A stretch of DNA of 64,000 nt from Halopseudomonas xinjiangensis. Lineage in GTDB: Bacteria > Pseudomonadota > Gammaproteobacteria > Pseudomonadales > Pseudomonadaceae. The translations under genes were made by a program, and so were the position numbers. Shown here in pieces: positions 51,493-61,037 of the stretch; position 1 is the first letter of the stretch; every line of letters starts with the position of its first letter. The notes under the pieces were generated by a model. It searched no databases and was not told the origin of the DNA. It saw nothing but the letters and a program-made list of their open reading frames with translations. Location of the stretch: positions 2,046,001 to 2,110,000 of the forward strand of contig NZ_LT629736.1 of the NCBI RefSeq assembly GCF_900104945.1. Reading direction: 5' to 3'.

Positions 51493-53379
51493 TCAGAGCC
51501 GTGCCCGATAGAACGCCAATTCCTCTTCCAGGACACGAATCTGGTTATGCGGCTGACGGAAACCGTGCCCTTCGCCCTCGAAGTTCAGGCAGCGAACCGG
51601 CACCCCGTTCTCCTCCAGCGCGGTGTACATCTGCTGTGTCTGTTCGGGAAGTACGACGGCGTCGTCCAGGCCCTGAAAGAAGATGACGGGCGTGCAAATG
51701 CGCTGGGCCCGCTGCAGTGGCGAACGCTCGACGTAGCGCTGGGGATCGCGCTGCGGATCGCCTATCAGCCAGTCGATATAATCCGCCTCGAACTTGTGCG
51801 TAACCGCCCGCAACTGTAACGGATCGCTGACCCCATACAGGCTCGCCCCGGCACGAAACAGGCTCCCTCCGGCAACAAGACTTGCCAGCGTGGTATACCC
51901 ACCAGCGCTCGATCCGCGAATGAACACGCGATCGGGATCGATCAGTTGCGCGCGGCTGAGGTGCTCGACCGCGTGCAGAACGTCTTCGACATCGACTATG
52001 CCCCAACTGTCCTGCAGGCGATTGCGGTAGGCCCGGCCGTAGCCGCTACTACCTCGGTAGTTCAGGTCGGCAACGGCGAAGCCGCGCTGTGTCCAGAACT
52101 GGATGCGTTGATCGAGCACGGCATAGGTAGCCGAGGTGGGTCCACCGTGAGTGAAGATCAGCAACGGTGGCGTCGAACCCTCTTCGCCTCGTACACGCGA
52201 TTGATGTGGCGCGTAGAAGAAACCGTGCGCGGTCTCGCCATCGCCGGATCGATAACGCAGCTGTTGCGGCCGGGCAATTTCCTCTTCGCCTAACGCGCTA
52301 TGGGTGCGGTGCAGCACGGTGACGTCATCGCTTTGCAGATCTACCCGCAGAATCGCCGCCGTGCAGTCAGGCGAACCCGCGACGCAAAACAGCCAGCGGC
52401 TGTTCGCGGCCAACGACCGGAAGCGGGTGTACTCGGGTGCCAGGTGGCGCTCTTCGGCGGAGTCGACGTGTCGGAAAGCGAGTTGCCCGTAGCCTGAATC
52501 GAGCCAGCTCAGCGCCAGCCATCCTTTAGCGAGCGCCATGACATGACGCGGGCCAAGCGTCCAGGGCGCCGGCGCATGATCACCCGGCTGGCTGGGGAGT
52601 CGGCGAAAGTCGCCGGCGGCGGTCACCAGCCAGGGCTGCCAATAGCCGTTACGGTCACACAGACACATGAGCGTGCCATCGGCATCGAAGAACGGCTGTT
52701 GGTAGGCTTCGTTCTGCCCGGTGCCAAAGGTCGTGGTCCGCTGCAACCCGCCGGCGGTATTCAGTCGCGCCCGACACAGACGAGTACGCGTCCATGGCAG
52801 GTTCGGCCGGTTCCATTCAATCCAGACGAGCTCGCGACCATTGTCGCTCACGGTAGGGCTATTGTAGAAATCCGACCCTTCAACCAGCACCTGACGGTGA
52901 CCGATCAGATCGATGGATACGATTCGATGCAGCACCTCGGCCGCTTCGCGCGTCTCCTCGACGGCAATGATTCGATTGCGGAGCGCGTCATACACCAGCC
53001 CTCCATAACGACTCCCAGGCCGGGCGGTCAATGGTTGAGCGCGTCGAGTCGCAGGGCAGAAGGAATGGATCTGCTGATCCGCTGCGCTGACGAAGGCGAA
53101 GGTATCGCCGCACAGGCACAGCGCACCACCACCGTACTCGTACACCCGACTGCGGACATTGATCTCGGGCGTAAGGCATTCGACACCGCTTCCCTCGGTC
53201 CACTGCATGACCACGCTGCGTCCGGTGGCGGGCAGCAACTCGATCCACAGCAAACGCGATTCATCGCAGCACAGATCGACATAATCACCGCCGCCGGCCA
53301 CTGCATGTTCGGCGGAAAAATCGCTATTCCAGAACCCGTAGGATTCGACGACTGCGGATGGCTTGGTAATGGCGTTCAT
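51493..53379 (-). CDS. Prolyl oligopeptidase family S9 peptidase
   Basis: A 628-residue cytoplasmic serine peptidase with an N-terminal beta-propeller (about 1-370; many WxP/LxxxRxN blades such as SRVYEYGGGALC) and a C-terminal hydrolase domain. The nucleophile is Ser491 in RGSSAGGYTTLAS; the acid is in FQGLDDAVVLP and the base in EGEGHGF. LLIFTHGGPTSATY precedes the catalytic domain. It may be an acylaminoacyl or dipeptidyl-type peptidase. The start has GAGGAG about 12 bases upstream. It is separate from the polysaccharide operon by about 190 bases and its own gap. Confidence 0.9.
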   Translation of the reverse strand: MNAITKPSAVVESYGFWNSDFSAEHAVAGGGDYVDLCCDESRLLWIELLPATGRSVVMQWTEGSGVECLTPEINVRSRVYEYGGGALCLCGDTFAFVSAADQQIHSFCPATRRAQPLTARPGSRYGGLVYDALRNRIIAVEETREAAEVLHRIVSIDLIGHRQVLVEGSDFYNSPTVSDNGRELVWIEWNRPNLPWTRTRLCRARLNTAGGLQRTTTFGTGQNEAYQQPFFDADGTLMCLCDRNGYWQPWLVTAAGDFRRLPSQPGDHAPAPWTLGPRHVMALAKGWLALSWLDSGYGQLAFRHVDSAEERHLAPEYTRFRSLAANSRWLFCVAGSPDCTAAILRVDLQSDDVTVLHRTHSALGEEEIARPQQLRYRSGDGETAHGFFYAPHQSRVRGEEGSTPPLLIFTHGGPTSATYAVLDQRIQFWTQRGFAVADLNYRGSSGYGRAYRNRLQDSWGIVDVEDVLHAVEHLSRAQLIDPDRVFIRGSSAGGYTTLASLVAGGSLFRAGASLYGVSDPLQLRAVTHKFEADYIDWLIGDPQRDPQRYVERSPLQRAQRICTPVIFFQGLDDAVVLPEQTQQMYTALEENGVPVRCLNFEGEGHGFRQPHNQIRVLEEELAFYRARL

Positions 53380-53623
53380 TGCGCGGATCTACTCCTCGGA
53401 ACAGGGCTTGGTACGTCGCGCTTCTCCGGCGCGCGACCAGTCTCAGCAGCATAGTGCAGAACCGTGCCGGCCGGCCCAGCTGCTGCCCGCGAATCGATTG
53501 CAGCTAGCTCTGGCCTGCGACGATTCGCCCCGAGCAGGTGGCGGGCCAGCGCTATGCCGATCGAACCGCAGGGGATACCATGGGGTCTTACGATTACCCG
53601 TAGCGGGAAAAAGAGGTAGCACC

Positions 53624-53905
53624 ATGAAGAGTCGTTATAGCTTAGTACTGGCATGTGCATTGGGCCTGGCTTCGGTCCCGGCCTTGGCCTGCACGCCGGA
53701 AGATGCATTGGCCAAAGCTGAAGAAGCCGCGGAAACCATCCATCGTCTGGCTGACGGTGATCCGGAAAAAGCGCTTGCCTTGCATGAAGAACTGCTGCGC
53801 CTGCAGGCACGCGATCCCACCAACGATCGCCACACCGCCTGCGAAGCCTACGAGCGTGTGATTCAGGAGCTTGAGCAGAAGCACGGCACAGAGTCCGCCA
53901 GCTGA
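53624..53905 (+). CDS. Small exported helical protein, function unknown
   Basis: A 93-residue protein with a signal peptide (LVLACALGLASVPALA) and a short, charged, mostly helical mature domain beginning CTPEDALAKAEEAAE and containing KALALHEELLRLQ. There are two cysteines, one at the mature N terminus after ALA (no canonical lipobox) and one in HTACEAYER, which may form a disulfide. It is a single gene between the S9 peptidase and pirin. I do not recognise the family. Confidence 0.7.
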   Translation: MKSRYSLVLACALGLASVPALACTPEDALAKAEEAAETIHRLADGDPEKALALHEELLRLQARDPTNDRHTACEAYERVIQELEQKHGTESAS

Positions 53906-53930
53906 TCCCATCGATTCATTCGATGTCTTT

Positions 53931-53967
53931 AGTGGGTTTTTTGCATTATCAAATCTCAAAACCCACT
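53931..53967. promoter_or_regulatory. Inverted repeat upstream of pirin
   Basis: AGTGGGTTTT (53931-53940) and AAAACCCACT (53958-53967) form a perfect 10-base inverted repeat with a 17-base spacer. It lies about 40 bases before the pirin ATG and after the small exported gene. It could terminate the upstream transcript (a T run is part of the left arm) or serve as an operator or cruciform for pirin. No known factor is matched. Confidence 0.4.
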
Positions 53968-54004
53968 CATACACTAGGCGCAATCTCTCTTGGAGGTGCG
54001 CAAC

Positions 54005-54874
54005 ATGTCTTCTCCCAACAAACGCGACGTCATCGAAACACTCAGTGGCCGCGCTGCGTCGGATGGCGACGGGGTAAAGCTGACCCGGATCTTTGGCGGA
54101 GTGCAGCCCGAACGTTTCGATCCCTTTCTCATGCTTGATGAATTCGGCTCGGATGAAGCAGCCGACTACGTCGGGGGATTTCCGTCGCATCCACATCGAG
54201 GTTTCGAAACCGTCACCTATATGCTCGACGGCCGGATGCTGCACGAAGATCACCTAGGCAACCGAGGCCTCCTGGAGCCAGGCGGTGTGCAGTGGATGAC
54301 TGCCGGACGCGGCATTATTCATTCGGAAATGCCGCAGCAGGACTCGGGACGGATGCGTGGGTTTCAGCTCTGGCTCAATCTGCCCGCTGATGAAAAGATG
54401 CAGCCGGCTGCCTACCGTGACCTGCAGCCCGGCGAGGTGCCCTTCGTCACCCTGGCAAGCGGCGGGAAGGTCAAGGTTATTGCCGGAAGTCCAACGCTTG
54501 AAGGTCGTACGCTGTCAGGTGCGGTAACCGGCAAGACCACCCGGCCGCTTTATCTCGACGTGCTGTTACAGCCGGGCGAGCGCCTGGATCTGCCGGTGGC
54601 CGATGAACTGAACGTGCTGCTGTACTGCTACGAAGGTGCCGTGCAGGTGGACGGAAACAAAAGCCAGACGCGCCTGCAGAAAGCGCAGCTCGGACGGCTT
54701 GGCAGCGGCGATGTCGTGCAATTGACTACCGGAGAAGAAGGATCGAAGTTTCTGGTTATCGCCGGCAAACCCTTGCGTGAACCCATCGTCCAGTACGGAC
54801 CTTTTGTGATGAACCGGCGCGAGGAAATCGAGCAGGCATTGAGCGATTTCCGGGAAGGACGCTTCGGCCAGTAA
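54005..54874 (+). CDS. Pirin-family bicupin protein
   Basis: A 289-residue iron-dependent bicupin. The metal ligands are in FPSHPHRGFETVTYML and the downstream IIHSEMP, matching the His-x-His ... His-x-Glu set of pirin. Pirins act as quercetinase-like dioxygenases or transcription co-regulators. The C-terminal cupin is present (GERLDLPVADELN). The ATG at 54005 has GGAGGTG 8 bases upstream. An IR lies upstream. The stop abuts the recR stop (convergent). Confidence 0.9.
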   Translation: MSSPNKRDVIETLSGRAASDGDGVKLTRIFGGVQPERFDPFLMLDEFGSDEAADYVGGFPSHPHRGFETVTYMLDGRMLHEDHLGNRGLLEPGGVQWMTAGRGIIHSEMPQQDSGRMRGFQLWLNLPADEKMQPAAYRDLQPGEVPFVTLASGGKVKVIAGSPTLEGRTLSGAVTGKTTRPLYLDVLLQPGERLDLPVADELNVLLYCYEGAVQVDGNKSQTRLQKAQLGRLGSGDVVQLTTGEEGSKFLVIAGKPLREPIVQYGPFVMNRREEIEQALSDFREGRFGQ

Positions 54875-55474
54875 TCAGAGTATCGGCGTGCGCCCTGCCA
54901 GTGCATGGGCCAGGGTGCCGCCGTCGATGAATTCCAGCTCCCCGCCGAGCGGCACGCCATGCGCGATGCGCGAGACCTTGATTCCGCGCGGCTTGAGCAG
55001 ATTGGCGATGTAATGTGCTGTCGCCTCCCCTTCCACCGTCGGGTTCGTCGCCAGGATCACCTCGGCGACCTCACGCCCGGTCAGACTGTCCAGAAGCGCA
55101 GGAATGCCGATCTCGTCGGGGCCCCGTCCGTCGATTGGCGACAGATGCCCCTTGAGCACGAAATACCGACCGCGGAATCCCCCCGCCTGCTCCACCGCCC
55201 AGACATCGGCGGGGCTCTGCAGGATGCAGATCACATTGTCGTCGCGCCGCGGATCCGAGCAGATGTTGCAGATATCCGTCTCGCTAAGCGTTCGACACCG
55301 CTGGCAATAGCCAACCCCGTCCATCGCCGATTCCAGCACCTGAGCTAGGTGCCTCGCCACGTCACGATCGCGCTCGAGCAGGTTGAGCGCCATGCGCTGC
55401 GCGGTCTTCGGCCCAACGCCGGGGAGACCTCGCAACGCATCGATCAACTGACGAATCAGCGGACTGAAGCTCAT
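54875..55474 (-). CDS. recR: Recombination protein RecR
   Basis: A 199-residue member of the RecFOR pathway that helps load RecA at gaps. It shows the helix-hairpin-helix ([16 protein letters not shown]), a Cys4 zinc finger ([16 protein letters not shown]), and a TOPRIM domain ([28 protein letters not shown] equivalent [14 protein letters not shown]). The C-terminal [18 protein letters not shown]-like segment is conserved. It is the third gene of the dnaX-ybaB-recR block, 10 bases after ybaB. Confidence 0.97.
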   Translation of the reverse strand: MSFSPLIRQLIDALRGLPGVGPKTAQRMALNLLERDRDVARHLAQVLESAMDGVGYCQRCRTLSETDICNICSDPRRDDNVICILQSPADVWAVEQAGGFRGRYFVLKGHLSPIDGRGPDEIGIPALLDSLTGREVAEVILATNPTVEGEATAHYIANLLKPRGIKVSRIAHGVPLGGELEFIDGGTLAHALAGRTPIL

Positions 55475-55484
55475 CTCGTTCAGC

Positions 55485-55811
55485 TCAGAACGGCATCTTG
55501 AAGCCGTCGGGCAAGTTCATGCCCGCGGTCAGACCAGACATCTTTTCCTTGCTGTTGGTTTCGATCTTGCGCACTGCATCGTTGACCGCGGCGGCAATCA
55601 GATCTTCCAGCACTTCCTTGTCTTCGCTCATCAGACTGTCGTCGATCGAGACCCGACGCACATCGTGCCGGCCGGTCATCAGCACGGAGACCAGACCCGC
55701 GCCTGACTGCCCTGTCACCTCCGCGTTGGCCAGCTCTTCCTGCATCTTCTGCATCTTTTCCTGCATCTGCTGTGCCTGCTTCATCAGGCCTGACATGCCA
55801 CCTTTCATCAT
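55485..55811 (-). CDS. ybaB: YbaB/EbfC nucleoid-associated protein
   Basis: A 108-residue DNA-binding protein of the YbaB/EbfC family, with the typical coiled-coil [18 protein letters not shown] and the [19 protein letters not shown] core, ending FKMPF. The start at 55809-55811 has GAGGA 7 bases upstream; an alternative six codons further upstream would overlap dnaX. Its position between dnaX and recR is the standard gammaproteobacterial order. Confidence 0.96.
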   Translation of the reverse strand: MMKGGMSGLMKQAQQMQEKMQKMQEELANAEVTGQSGAGLVSVLMTGRHDVRRVSIDDSLMSEDKEVLEDLIAAAVNDAVRKIETNSKEKMSGLTAGMNLPDGFKMPF

Positions 55812-55825
55812 GATGCTGTCCTCAT

Positions 55826-57898
55826 TCAACTGGTTGATGCATCCAGGGGGCGGATGCTGTCGTCACAAATCTGTGCTGCAAATTCGTCGCGTAGCCGTTG
55901 TACCAGCGGGTCAGCCTGGATACTCGCCTCTGCTTCGCGCTGGCGAGCCACCCGCCGACGCGCAGCCGCCACGGCCGGCGTTTCCTGATCGGGCGCGGCG
56001 ATATCGACGTCGATATGCACTTCGCGCCCGAGATGCTCGGCCAGCGCACGTTCGATGCGCTGGCGGTGATTCTCGTTGTACAGCGCGCTATGACCCGGGT
56101 CCAACCGCAGACGCCAGGCGTCGCCCTGATTGTCGATCAGCTGACAATGGGCGGCAATGCTTTGCGTCAGTCCGCTCAGCACCAGGCGGGGAAACAAGTC
56201 CAGCCACTGCGCTGCCAGGCCGGTGGCGACCGGCAGGTCACTGACCTCGTCACCCTTGTCGATAACCGGGGCCTCCGGCTCGACCGCGCCTGCCACGTCC
56301 CATTCATTCAGATAGGCGCTCAGGTCCAGCGGTTCCTCTTCGTCATCATCCGGCCCCTCTGGGGCTTCGATGGGGGCGGTCTGCAACCACTCCTGCGGCG
56401 GTTCGTTTACCGGAGGTTTGACAGGGGTGCTGACATTCAACGGGCGATTGGACGTGCCCTTCGCGGGGGCAGCCGTTGCCGTTGCAGCGGGAGCAGGTTC
56501 CTCCGATGCCCGGGTGGGCTCCACAGGTGCTGTCGGCTTTCCCACAGGCTTCGGTGGAGCGGCTTGTCGCGTCTGCGGCTGAATGTCCCGCTGCGGCTCG
56601 CGCGAAGGCTGGTTCAGATTCTTGCGTAACTGTGCCAGGGCGCCATCGGCCGCCTGGGATGGTACGGACTCGGACGACACAGATGACACGGAAGACGGCG
56701 GCTCGCTCGCTGGCCGGGTCTCCTGGGGTTCAGCCTTGGCCTGGCTGAGCCCCACTGGCTTTCCCGAGCCGGGACTCGTCTGACCTACCGCTGGAAGCGC
56801 ACCCCCGTTGTCCGTCGCCGGGCGAAACGCGAGCATGCGCAGAAGTGCCATTTCGAAGCCACCGCGCGGATCCGGAGACAACGGCAGGTCCCGGCGGCCA
56901 TGCAGAGCCATCTGGTAGAACAACTGAACATCTTCGGCGCTGATTCGTCCTGCCAGATCGACTACCCGTTCACGATCGCCCTGGCTGTTATCCACACCAT
57001 CCGGCAACACCTGGGCGATAGCCAGTCGCTGCAAGGTAGAAATCAACTCGGCCAGAACACCGGCGAAATCCGCGCCCTGCTCCGCCAGCTCCCCCACCGC
57101 GGCAAGCAGGGCTCGGGCATCATGCACGGCGAGCGCCTCCAGCAAGCCGAACACCTGGCCATGATCGATGGTGCCGAGCATCGTCCGGACCTGACTGGCC
57201 TCGAGCGTACCGTTGCCGAAAGCGATAGCCTGGTCGGTCAGACTGAGACCGTCACGCATGGACCCGTCAGCAGCGCGGCCGAGCAACCAGAGCGATTCAT
57301 CGTCGAAGCGAATCGTCTCCTCGGTCAACACGTGACGAAGATGGTCGACTACCCGCTCCGGCGGCATGTTCTTCAGGGAAAACTGCAGGCAGCGAGACAG
57401 AATGGTCACCGGAAGCTTCTGCGGATCGGTGGTGGCGAGCAGAAACTTCACATGTTCCGGTGGCTCTTCCAGCGTTTTCAACAAGGCGTTGAAGCTATGG
57501 CTGGACAGCATGTGCACTTCGTCGATCAGGTAAACCTTGAAGCGACCCCGAGAGGGAGCGTATTGCACGTTATCCAGCAGCTCCCGAGTGTCTTCCACCT
57601 TGGTGCGACTGGCCGCGTCCACTTCGATCAGGTCGACGAAGCGCCCCTCATCGATTTCGCGACAGGCCGAACAGGTACCGCACGGCTCCGAGCTGATACC
57701 CACCTCGCAATTCAGGCATTTCGCCAGGATTCGCGCGATGGTGGTCTTGCCCACACCCCGCGTGCCAGTGAACAGGTAAGCGTGGTGGAGGCGATTATGG
57801 TCCAGTGCGTTGATGAGAGCCTGCAGGACATGGGTCTGCCCGACCATTTCACGAAACAGACGGGGACGCCATTTGCGGGCTAATACCTGATAACTCAT
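55826..57898 (-). CDS. dnaX: DNA polymerase III gamma/tau subunit
   Basis: A 690-residue clamp-loader ATPase. The AAA+ module has Walker [10 protein letters not shown], zinc-binding Cys in [19 protein letters not shown], Walker [11 protein letters not shown] and the arginine-finger SRC motif. From about 370 to 540 there is a Pro/Ala-rich linker, then the tau-specific C-terminal domain ([31 protein letters not shown]). No A-AAA-AAG type slippery heptamer is apparent between the ATPase and the linker. I chose the [10 protein letters not shown] start over one five codons upstream by homology to Pseudomonas proteins, since neither has a strong ribosome site. Confidence 0.96.
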   Translation of the reverse strand: MSYQVLARKWRPRLFREMVGQTHVLQALINALDHNRLHHAYLFTGTRGVGKTTIARILAKCLNCEVGISSEPCGTCSACREIDEGRFVDLIEVDAASRTKVEDTRELLDNVQYAPSRGRFKVYLIDEVHMLSSHSFNALLKTLEEPPEHVKFLLATTDPQKLPVTILSRCLQFSLKNMPPERVVDHLRHVLTEETIRFDDESLWLLGRAADGSMRDGLSLTDQAIAFGNGTLEASQVRTMLGTIDHGQVFGLLEALAVHDARALLAAVGELAEQGADFAGVLAELISTLQRLAIAQVLPDGVDNSQGDRERVVDLAGRISAEDVQLFYQMALHGRRDLPLSPDPRGGFEMALLRMLAFRPATDNGGALPAVGQTSPGSGKPVGLSQAKAEPQETRPASEPPSSVSSVSSESVPSQAADGALAQLRKNLNQPSREPQRDIQPQTRQAAPPKPVGKPTAPVEPTRASEEPAPAATATAAPAKGTSNRPLNVSTPVKPPVNEPPQEWLQTAPIEAPEGPDDDEEEPLDLSAYLNEWDVAGAVEPEAPVIDKGDEVSDLPVATGLAAQWLDLFPRLVLSGLTQSIAAHCQLIDNQGDAWRLRLDPGHSALYNENHRQRIERALAEHLGREVHIDVDIAAPDQETPAVAAARRRVARQREAEASIQADPLVQRLRDEFAAQICDDSIRPLDASTS

Positions 57899-57982
57899 CG
57901 GCGTGTTCTGCATTCCGGTCGGCTTTGGGGCAAGCGGCTACTGTAACCAAAGCCGTCCGACAATGCGAGATGCGCCAGGCGC

Positions 57983-59941
57983 TCAGTCCGGCCTGGCGCG
58001 AGCAAGCAGCGCCGGGTGACGTGTCCGCTCAATGAACTCGCGATAAGCGTTGGATTCACGAAAGGCCTCGGCCGCTTTTCGCGAGCCATAGATACTGATA
58101 TGCCCCGACTGGTCCAACCCGAAGGGCACATTTTCTGCCGTCACATCCGAGGGTACGCCGGCGACATGAAACATCGACTCCCGGCTGAAATACATGACGT
58201 TGGGGTATCTATCGGCAATCGCCTTGAGCTGCTCGTTGGCTGCCCGGACGGGGTCGTCCCGGGTCTTTTCGAACCGCGTGATGTCGAACTGACGGCCGAA
58301 CATCAGACTGCGTTCGTACATGTCCTTCACGCTGATGTCGTAGTTAGTCGGCGCGGCCATGAGCACGACCAACCCGGTGCGCTGAGCAGCCAATTCGATA
58401 GCCCGAACGACACCGGCCATCTGATCCTTGTCGTACACCGCGCCCCACTGGCCGGCGTAGATGACCAAGTCGTAACGTCCGATCTCATCCTCCAGGAAGC
58501 TACGATTGATCAAGCATTGTTCGTATCCGGGACCAGAGGTATAGCCAGTGAAATCGTCGGTCACGCTCGGGTAACACCAATTGCTGGACACCGCATTGAT
58601 GCGCAGTCCGTTCTCGCGGCCGAGATCATCCCAGAAGGGACCATAGTGGCCGGCGAAGGAATCACCGAAGAGCAGTGCATCGAGCTTGCCGTCACGCGCG
58701 CCGAGATGACAGGCAAGGCCATCCTCTCCAATTTCATTGTCTGGATTCGTCTCGACGTTATAGAAGCACCATCCATTTGATTTTCGCGGGAGCACCAGTT
58801 CGGCAGTGGCGTTGCGAAACTCTTCACTGAGGCGATTGGGATAGCCTTGCGATGCCATGGTAACGCTGGCCAGGGCACCTACAGCCAGCATTGAGCCGCC
58901 GATACGAACCAGCGGCCGCGGCTTTGGACGGGTCACCGATGGCCCCCTCTCTACCTGGGCAATGCTCTCGATATAGACGTAGGACAACCACCCGCAGAGA
59001 ACCGACGCGGCCATGCCGGCGATGACCCAGACGGGCTCCCGCTCAACACCGAAGTAGTAGATCCACACTGCAAATGGCCAGTGCCACAGATACACCGAGT
59101 AAGAGATCTTGCCGAGGAACTGCGAGGCGCGGTTGCCCGTAAGCAGCGATTCATGCCGCGCCGAGTAGATCACCATCATGGTTCCGACCACCGGGACCAG
59201 GGCCAGCCAGCCGGGCCAGACGCTGTTTGCCGTGAACGCCAGCACCGATAGGGCGATAAGTGCTATACCGCCGAGCTCCAGCCAGCGGCTGCCGTGTCGG
59301 CTGGCTGCAAACGGGAACAGAAATACCAGACCTCCCGCAAGCATCTCCCACATGCGAGTCGGCAGCAGGAAAAACGCAGACGTCGGCCAACGGGATGAGG
59401 CGTAGACCGACAGCGCCAGCGACGCCAACGCGACGCCAGCGAGGACCCAGCGGGTACGGCGCAGCGGCATCACGCGTTGCAGAATGAGGATCAGCAAGGG
59501 ATAAGCGAGGTAGAATTGCCACTCCACCGACAGCGACCAGGTATGCAACAGCCAGTTATCATGCGAGGCCTGCTCGAAGTAACCAGCCTCTTTCCAATAC
59601 ATCAGATTGGAGACGAAACCGAGGCTGCCAAGAACATGCTCGGATAGCTCGGCGTAATCTTTCGGCAGCAGCAATACCCAGCCGACGACCAGAAGACACA
59701 GACACAGGAAGGCGAGGGCCGGAATAATGCGACGGGCGCGGTCCTTGTAAAACTCGATCGCAGAAAAAGCATTCTTTTCCAGGCGACTGTAGATGATCGC
59801 GGTCATCAGGAAACCCGAGATGACAAAGAAAACATCTACCCCGACATACCCGCCTTGGGTACCGGCAACACCAAAATGGAAAAGCACGACCGCTATGACT
59901 GCAATGGCTCGCAAGCCATTGATATCTCCGCGAAAGCGCAT
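57983..59941 (-). CDS. OafA/YrhL-type acyltransferase with C-terminal SGNH domain
   Basis: A 652-residue membrane O-acyltransferase. The Acyl_transf_3 part (residues 1 to about 360, ten helices) starts RFRGDINGLRAIAVIAVVLFH and includes VDVFFVISGFLMTAII. It is followed by an SGNH hydrolase-like domain (GDSFAGHYG at about residue 427) with catalytic Asp/His expected near the C terminus (ENVPFGLDQSGHIS). It acetylates O-antigen or other glycans. It separates dnaX from the 4.5S RNA gene; in Pseudomonas these two are normally close neighbours, so this gene looks inserted. Confidence 0.92.
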   Translation of the reverse strand: MRFRGDINGLRAIAVIAVVLFHFGVAGTQGGYVGVDVFFVISGFLMTAIIYSRLEKNAFSAIEFYKDRARRIIPALAFLCLCLLVVGWVLLLPKDYAELSEHVLGSLGFVSNLMYWKEAGYFEQASHDNWLLHTWSLSVEWQFYLAYPLLILILQRVMPLRRTRWVLAGVALASLALSVYASSRWPTSAFFLLPTRMWEMLAGGLVFLFPFAASRHGSRWLELGGIALIALSVLAFTANSVWPGWLALVPVVGTMMVIYSARHESLLTGNRASQFLGKISYSVYLWHWPFAVWIYYFGVEREPVWVIAGMAASVLCGWLSYVYIESIAQVERGPSVTRPKPRPLVRIGGSMLAVGALASVTMASQGYPNRLSEEFRNATAELVLPRKSNGWCFYNVETNPDNEIGEDGLACHLGARDGKLDALLFGDSFAGHYGPFWDDLGRENGLRINAVSSNWCYPSVTDDFTGYTSGPGYEQCLINRSFLEDEIGRYDLVIYAGQWGAVYDKDQMAGVVRAIELAAQRTGLVVLMAAPTNYDISVKDMYERSLMFGRQFDITRFEKTRDDPVRAANEQLKAIADRYPNVMYFSRESMFHVAGVPSDVTAENVPFGLDQSGHISIYGSRKAAEAFRESNAYREFIERTRHPALLARARPD

Positions 59942-60288
59942 TCAAAAATCTCCCACAGGACAAGCTGTTCAGCGGACACTCGTGTCAGCCGATTCGTTCG
60001 TCGAGATTTCGTCCTGCGCTACGGTGGAGTTACAGCCATTTGAGTGAACCTTCGCTCGCGATGTCAGATTAATATGAACCCGTGGGGCTCATGCTTCAGA
60101 CCGCCTCTGGCGAGCTTCGTTCGACTTTCGTTGACTCAAACAGCATCTTCCGACGCTCTAGGGTGCTCATGAGGGGCTTGCGGCCAGGATCATGGATGTT
60201 GAACCGTAGCATTGGAACGAGCACATGGAGGCTATCAGCGAGGCGGTAGCGCAGGAACAAGCGAACGACAGGGGAAACCGAGGAATTG
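59942..60288. other. Region between acyltransferase and 4.5S RNA gene
   Basis: About 350 bases without an intact recognisable gene. A minus-strand frame at 60096-60326 partly overlaps the 4.5S RNA; its distal part (RFNIHDPGRKPLMS and ERRKMLFESTKVERS) reads like protein but has no plausible start of its own and could be the tail of a lost gene. The promoter for the acyltransferase should also lie here. No attachment-site duplication was seen by eye. Confidence 0.35.
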
Positions 60289-60401
60289 GGTGGCAGCCCT
60301 GCCAGCCACACCCCGGCACACGACAAAGCCGCTGCGGCTGCTCCCTTCCGGGCCTGACCGGGTTAACGGCGGATCGTTGCGAGGGGACCGACAGGGCCAC
60401 C
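60289..60401 (-). ncRNA. ffs: Signal recognition particle 4.5S RNA
   Basis: On the minus strand the RNA begins near GGTGGCCCTGTCGG (complement up to 60401) and ends near CAGGGCTGCCACCC (down to about 60288), forming the long terminal helix. In the middle is the universally conserved domain IV: GGTCAGGCCCGGAAGGGAGC followed by AGCC, matching E. coli 4.5S RNA GGUCAGGUCCGGAAGGAAGCAGC. Length (about 113 nt) is right. It binds Ffh for co-translational membrane targeting. A promoter-like pair lies 30-55 bases upstream, and the 5' leader is presumably removed by RNase P. Confidence 0.93.
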
Positions 60402-60429
60402 ATAACGCGCCTGATTGACAGGCCGCGCT

Positions 60430-60457
60430 ATTGTAGCGGCTTGACGCCAAGTTACAA
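60430..60457 (-). promoter_or_regulatory. Likely promoter of the 4.5S RNA
   Basis: Minus-strand TTGTAA (complement of 60452-60457) and TACAAT (complement of 60430-60435) with a 16-base spacer. The expected start lies about 22 bases before the mature RNA 5' end, consistent with a short precursor leader as in E. coli. Confidence 0.55.
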
Positions 60458-60542
60458 CCGGTAAATCGGCAGCCCGACGGCGGCGCCCCTCGGGGTCGGA
60501 TGCCTGGTGGTGTACACAGGCCCAAGGTGTCTTGATCAAAGC

Positions 60543-60707
60543 TTAGAGTTGTGGTCGCCGCCCGATGACGAAGGACACGACGAACATGACGAGAAAAACC
60601 AGGAACAGCAGCTTGGCTATTCCGGCGGCGGTGCCGACTATCCCACCGAACCCCAGCACTGCGGCGACGATGGCAATGACCAGAAAAGTGATGGCCCAGC
60701 TCAGCAT
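60543..60707 (-). CDS. DUF1328 (YtjA-type) small membrane protein
   Basis: A 54-residue peptide with two transmembrane helices: [22 protein letters not shown], a [10 protein letters not shown] turn, then [18 protein letters not shown]. These are the hallmarks of DUF1328/YtjA, a family widespread in Proteobacteria and often stress-induced. GAGG lies 5 bases before the ATG at 60705-60707. It is too short for routine ORF calling. It lies between the 4.5S RNA gene and the small exported protein in the same orientation. Confidence 0.93.
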   Translation of the reverse strand: MLSWAITFLVIAIVAAVLGFGGIVGTAAGIAKLLFLVFLVMFVVSFVIGRRPQL

Positions 60708-60788
60708 TGCGACCTCCTCAATTCCATTTCGACATCTTCCGTCCAGACAAGGAAGCTATATGCCTTCCAGGTCGGCCCGCCGCGGCGC

Positions 60789-61037
60789 TCAGAACACCCA
60801 GCTTTGCCGATGGCGATTGGCTACCTGATCAGGGGTAAGGGTACCGTCGACACCCGAGGCTGGCAAACCCGCCGGCTGCAGATTGATGGAGTGAATCGTA
60901 CGGATGGTCACCGAGGTCTGCTCCTGTGCAACGGGCGCTGCGTCAACGCTTTGCCCTCCTTGCAGAACGATCGCTAGCGCCGCACCGGCGAAAAGTCCTT
61001 TGCCCATCATTGCAAGACCAAACAAACGGTGGCTCAT
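60789..61037 (-). CDS. Small exported protein, function unknown
   Basis: An 82-residue protein with a signal-peptide-like N terminus (MGKGLFAGAALAIVLQGG, likely cleaved after VDA at about 33) and a short polar mature region ending LTPDQVANRHRQSWVF. AGGAG lies 8 bases before the ATG. It is on the same strand as the DUF1328 gene, 81 bases upstream of it; the two may be co-expressed. I do not recognise a family. Confidence 0.62.
   Translation of the reverse strand: MSHRLFGLAMMGKGLFAGAALAIVLQGGQSVDAAPVAQEQTSVTIRTIHSINLQPAGLPASGVDGTLTPDQVANRHRQSWVF

Noticed and set aside
56900-57883. 327-codon plus-strand frame opposite dnaX
   Set aside because: dnaX is certain; the antisense frame has no recognisable protein features.
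55826-57898. Programmed frameshift in dnaX to make gamma
   Set aside because: No A-AAA-AAG style slippery heptamer is visible between the ATPase domain and the linker; gamma production, if any, would use another mechanism.
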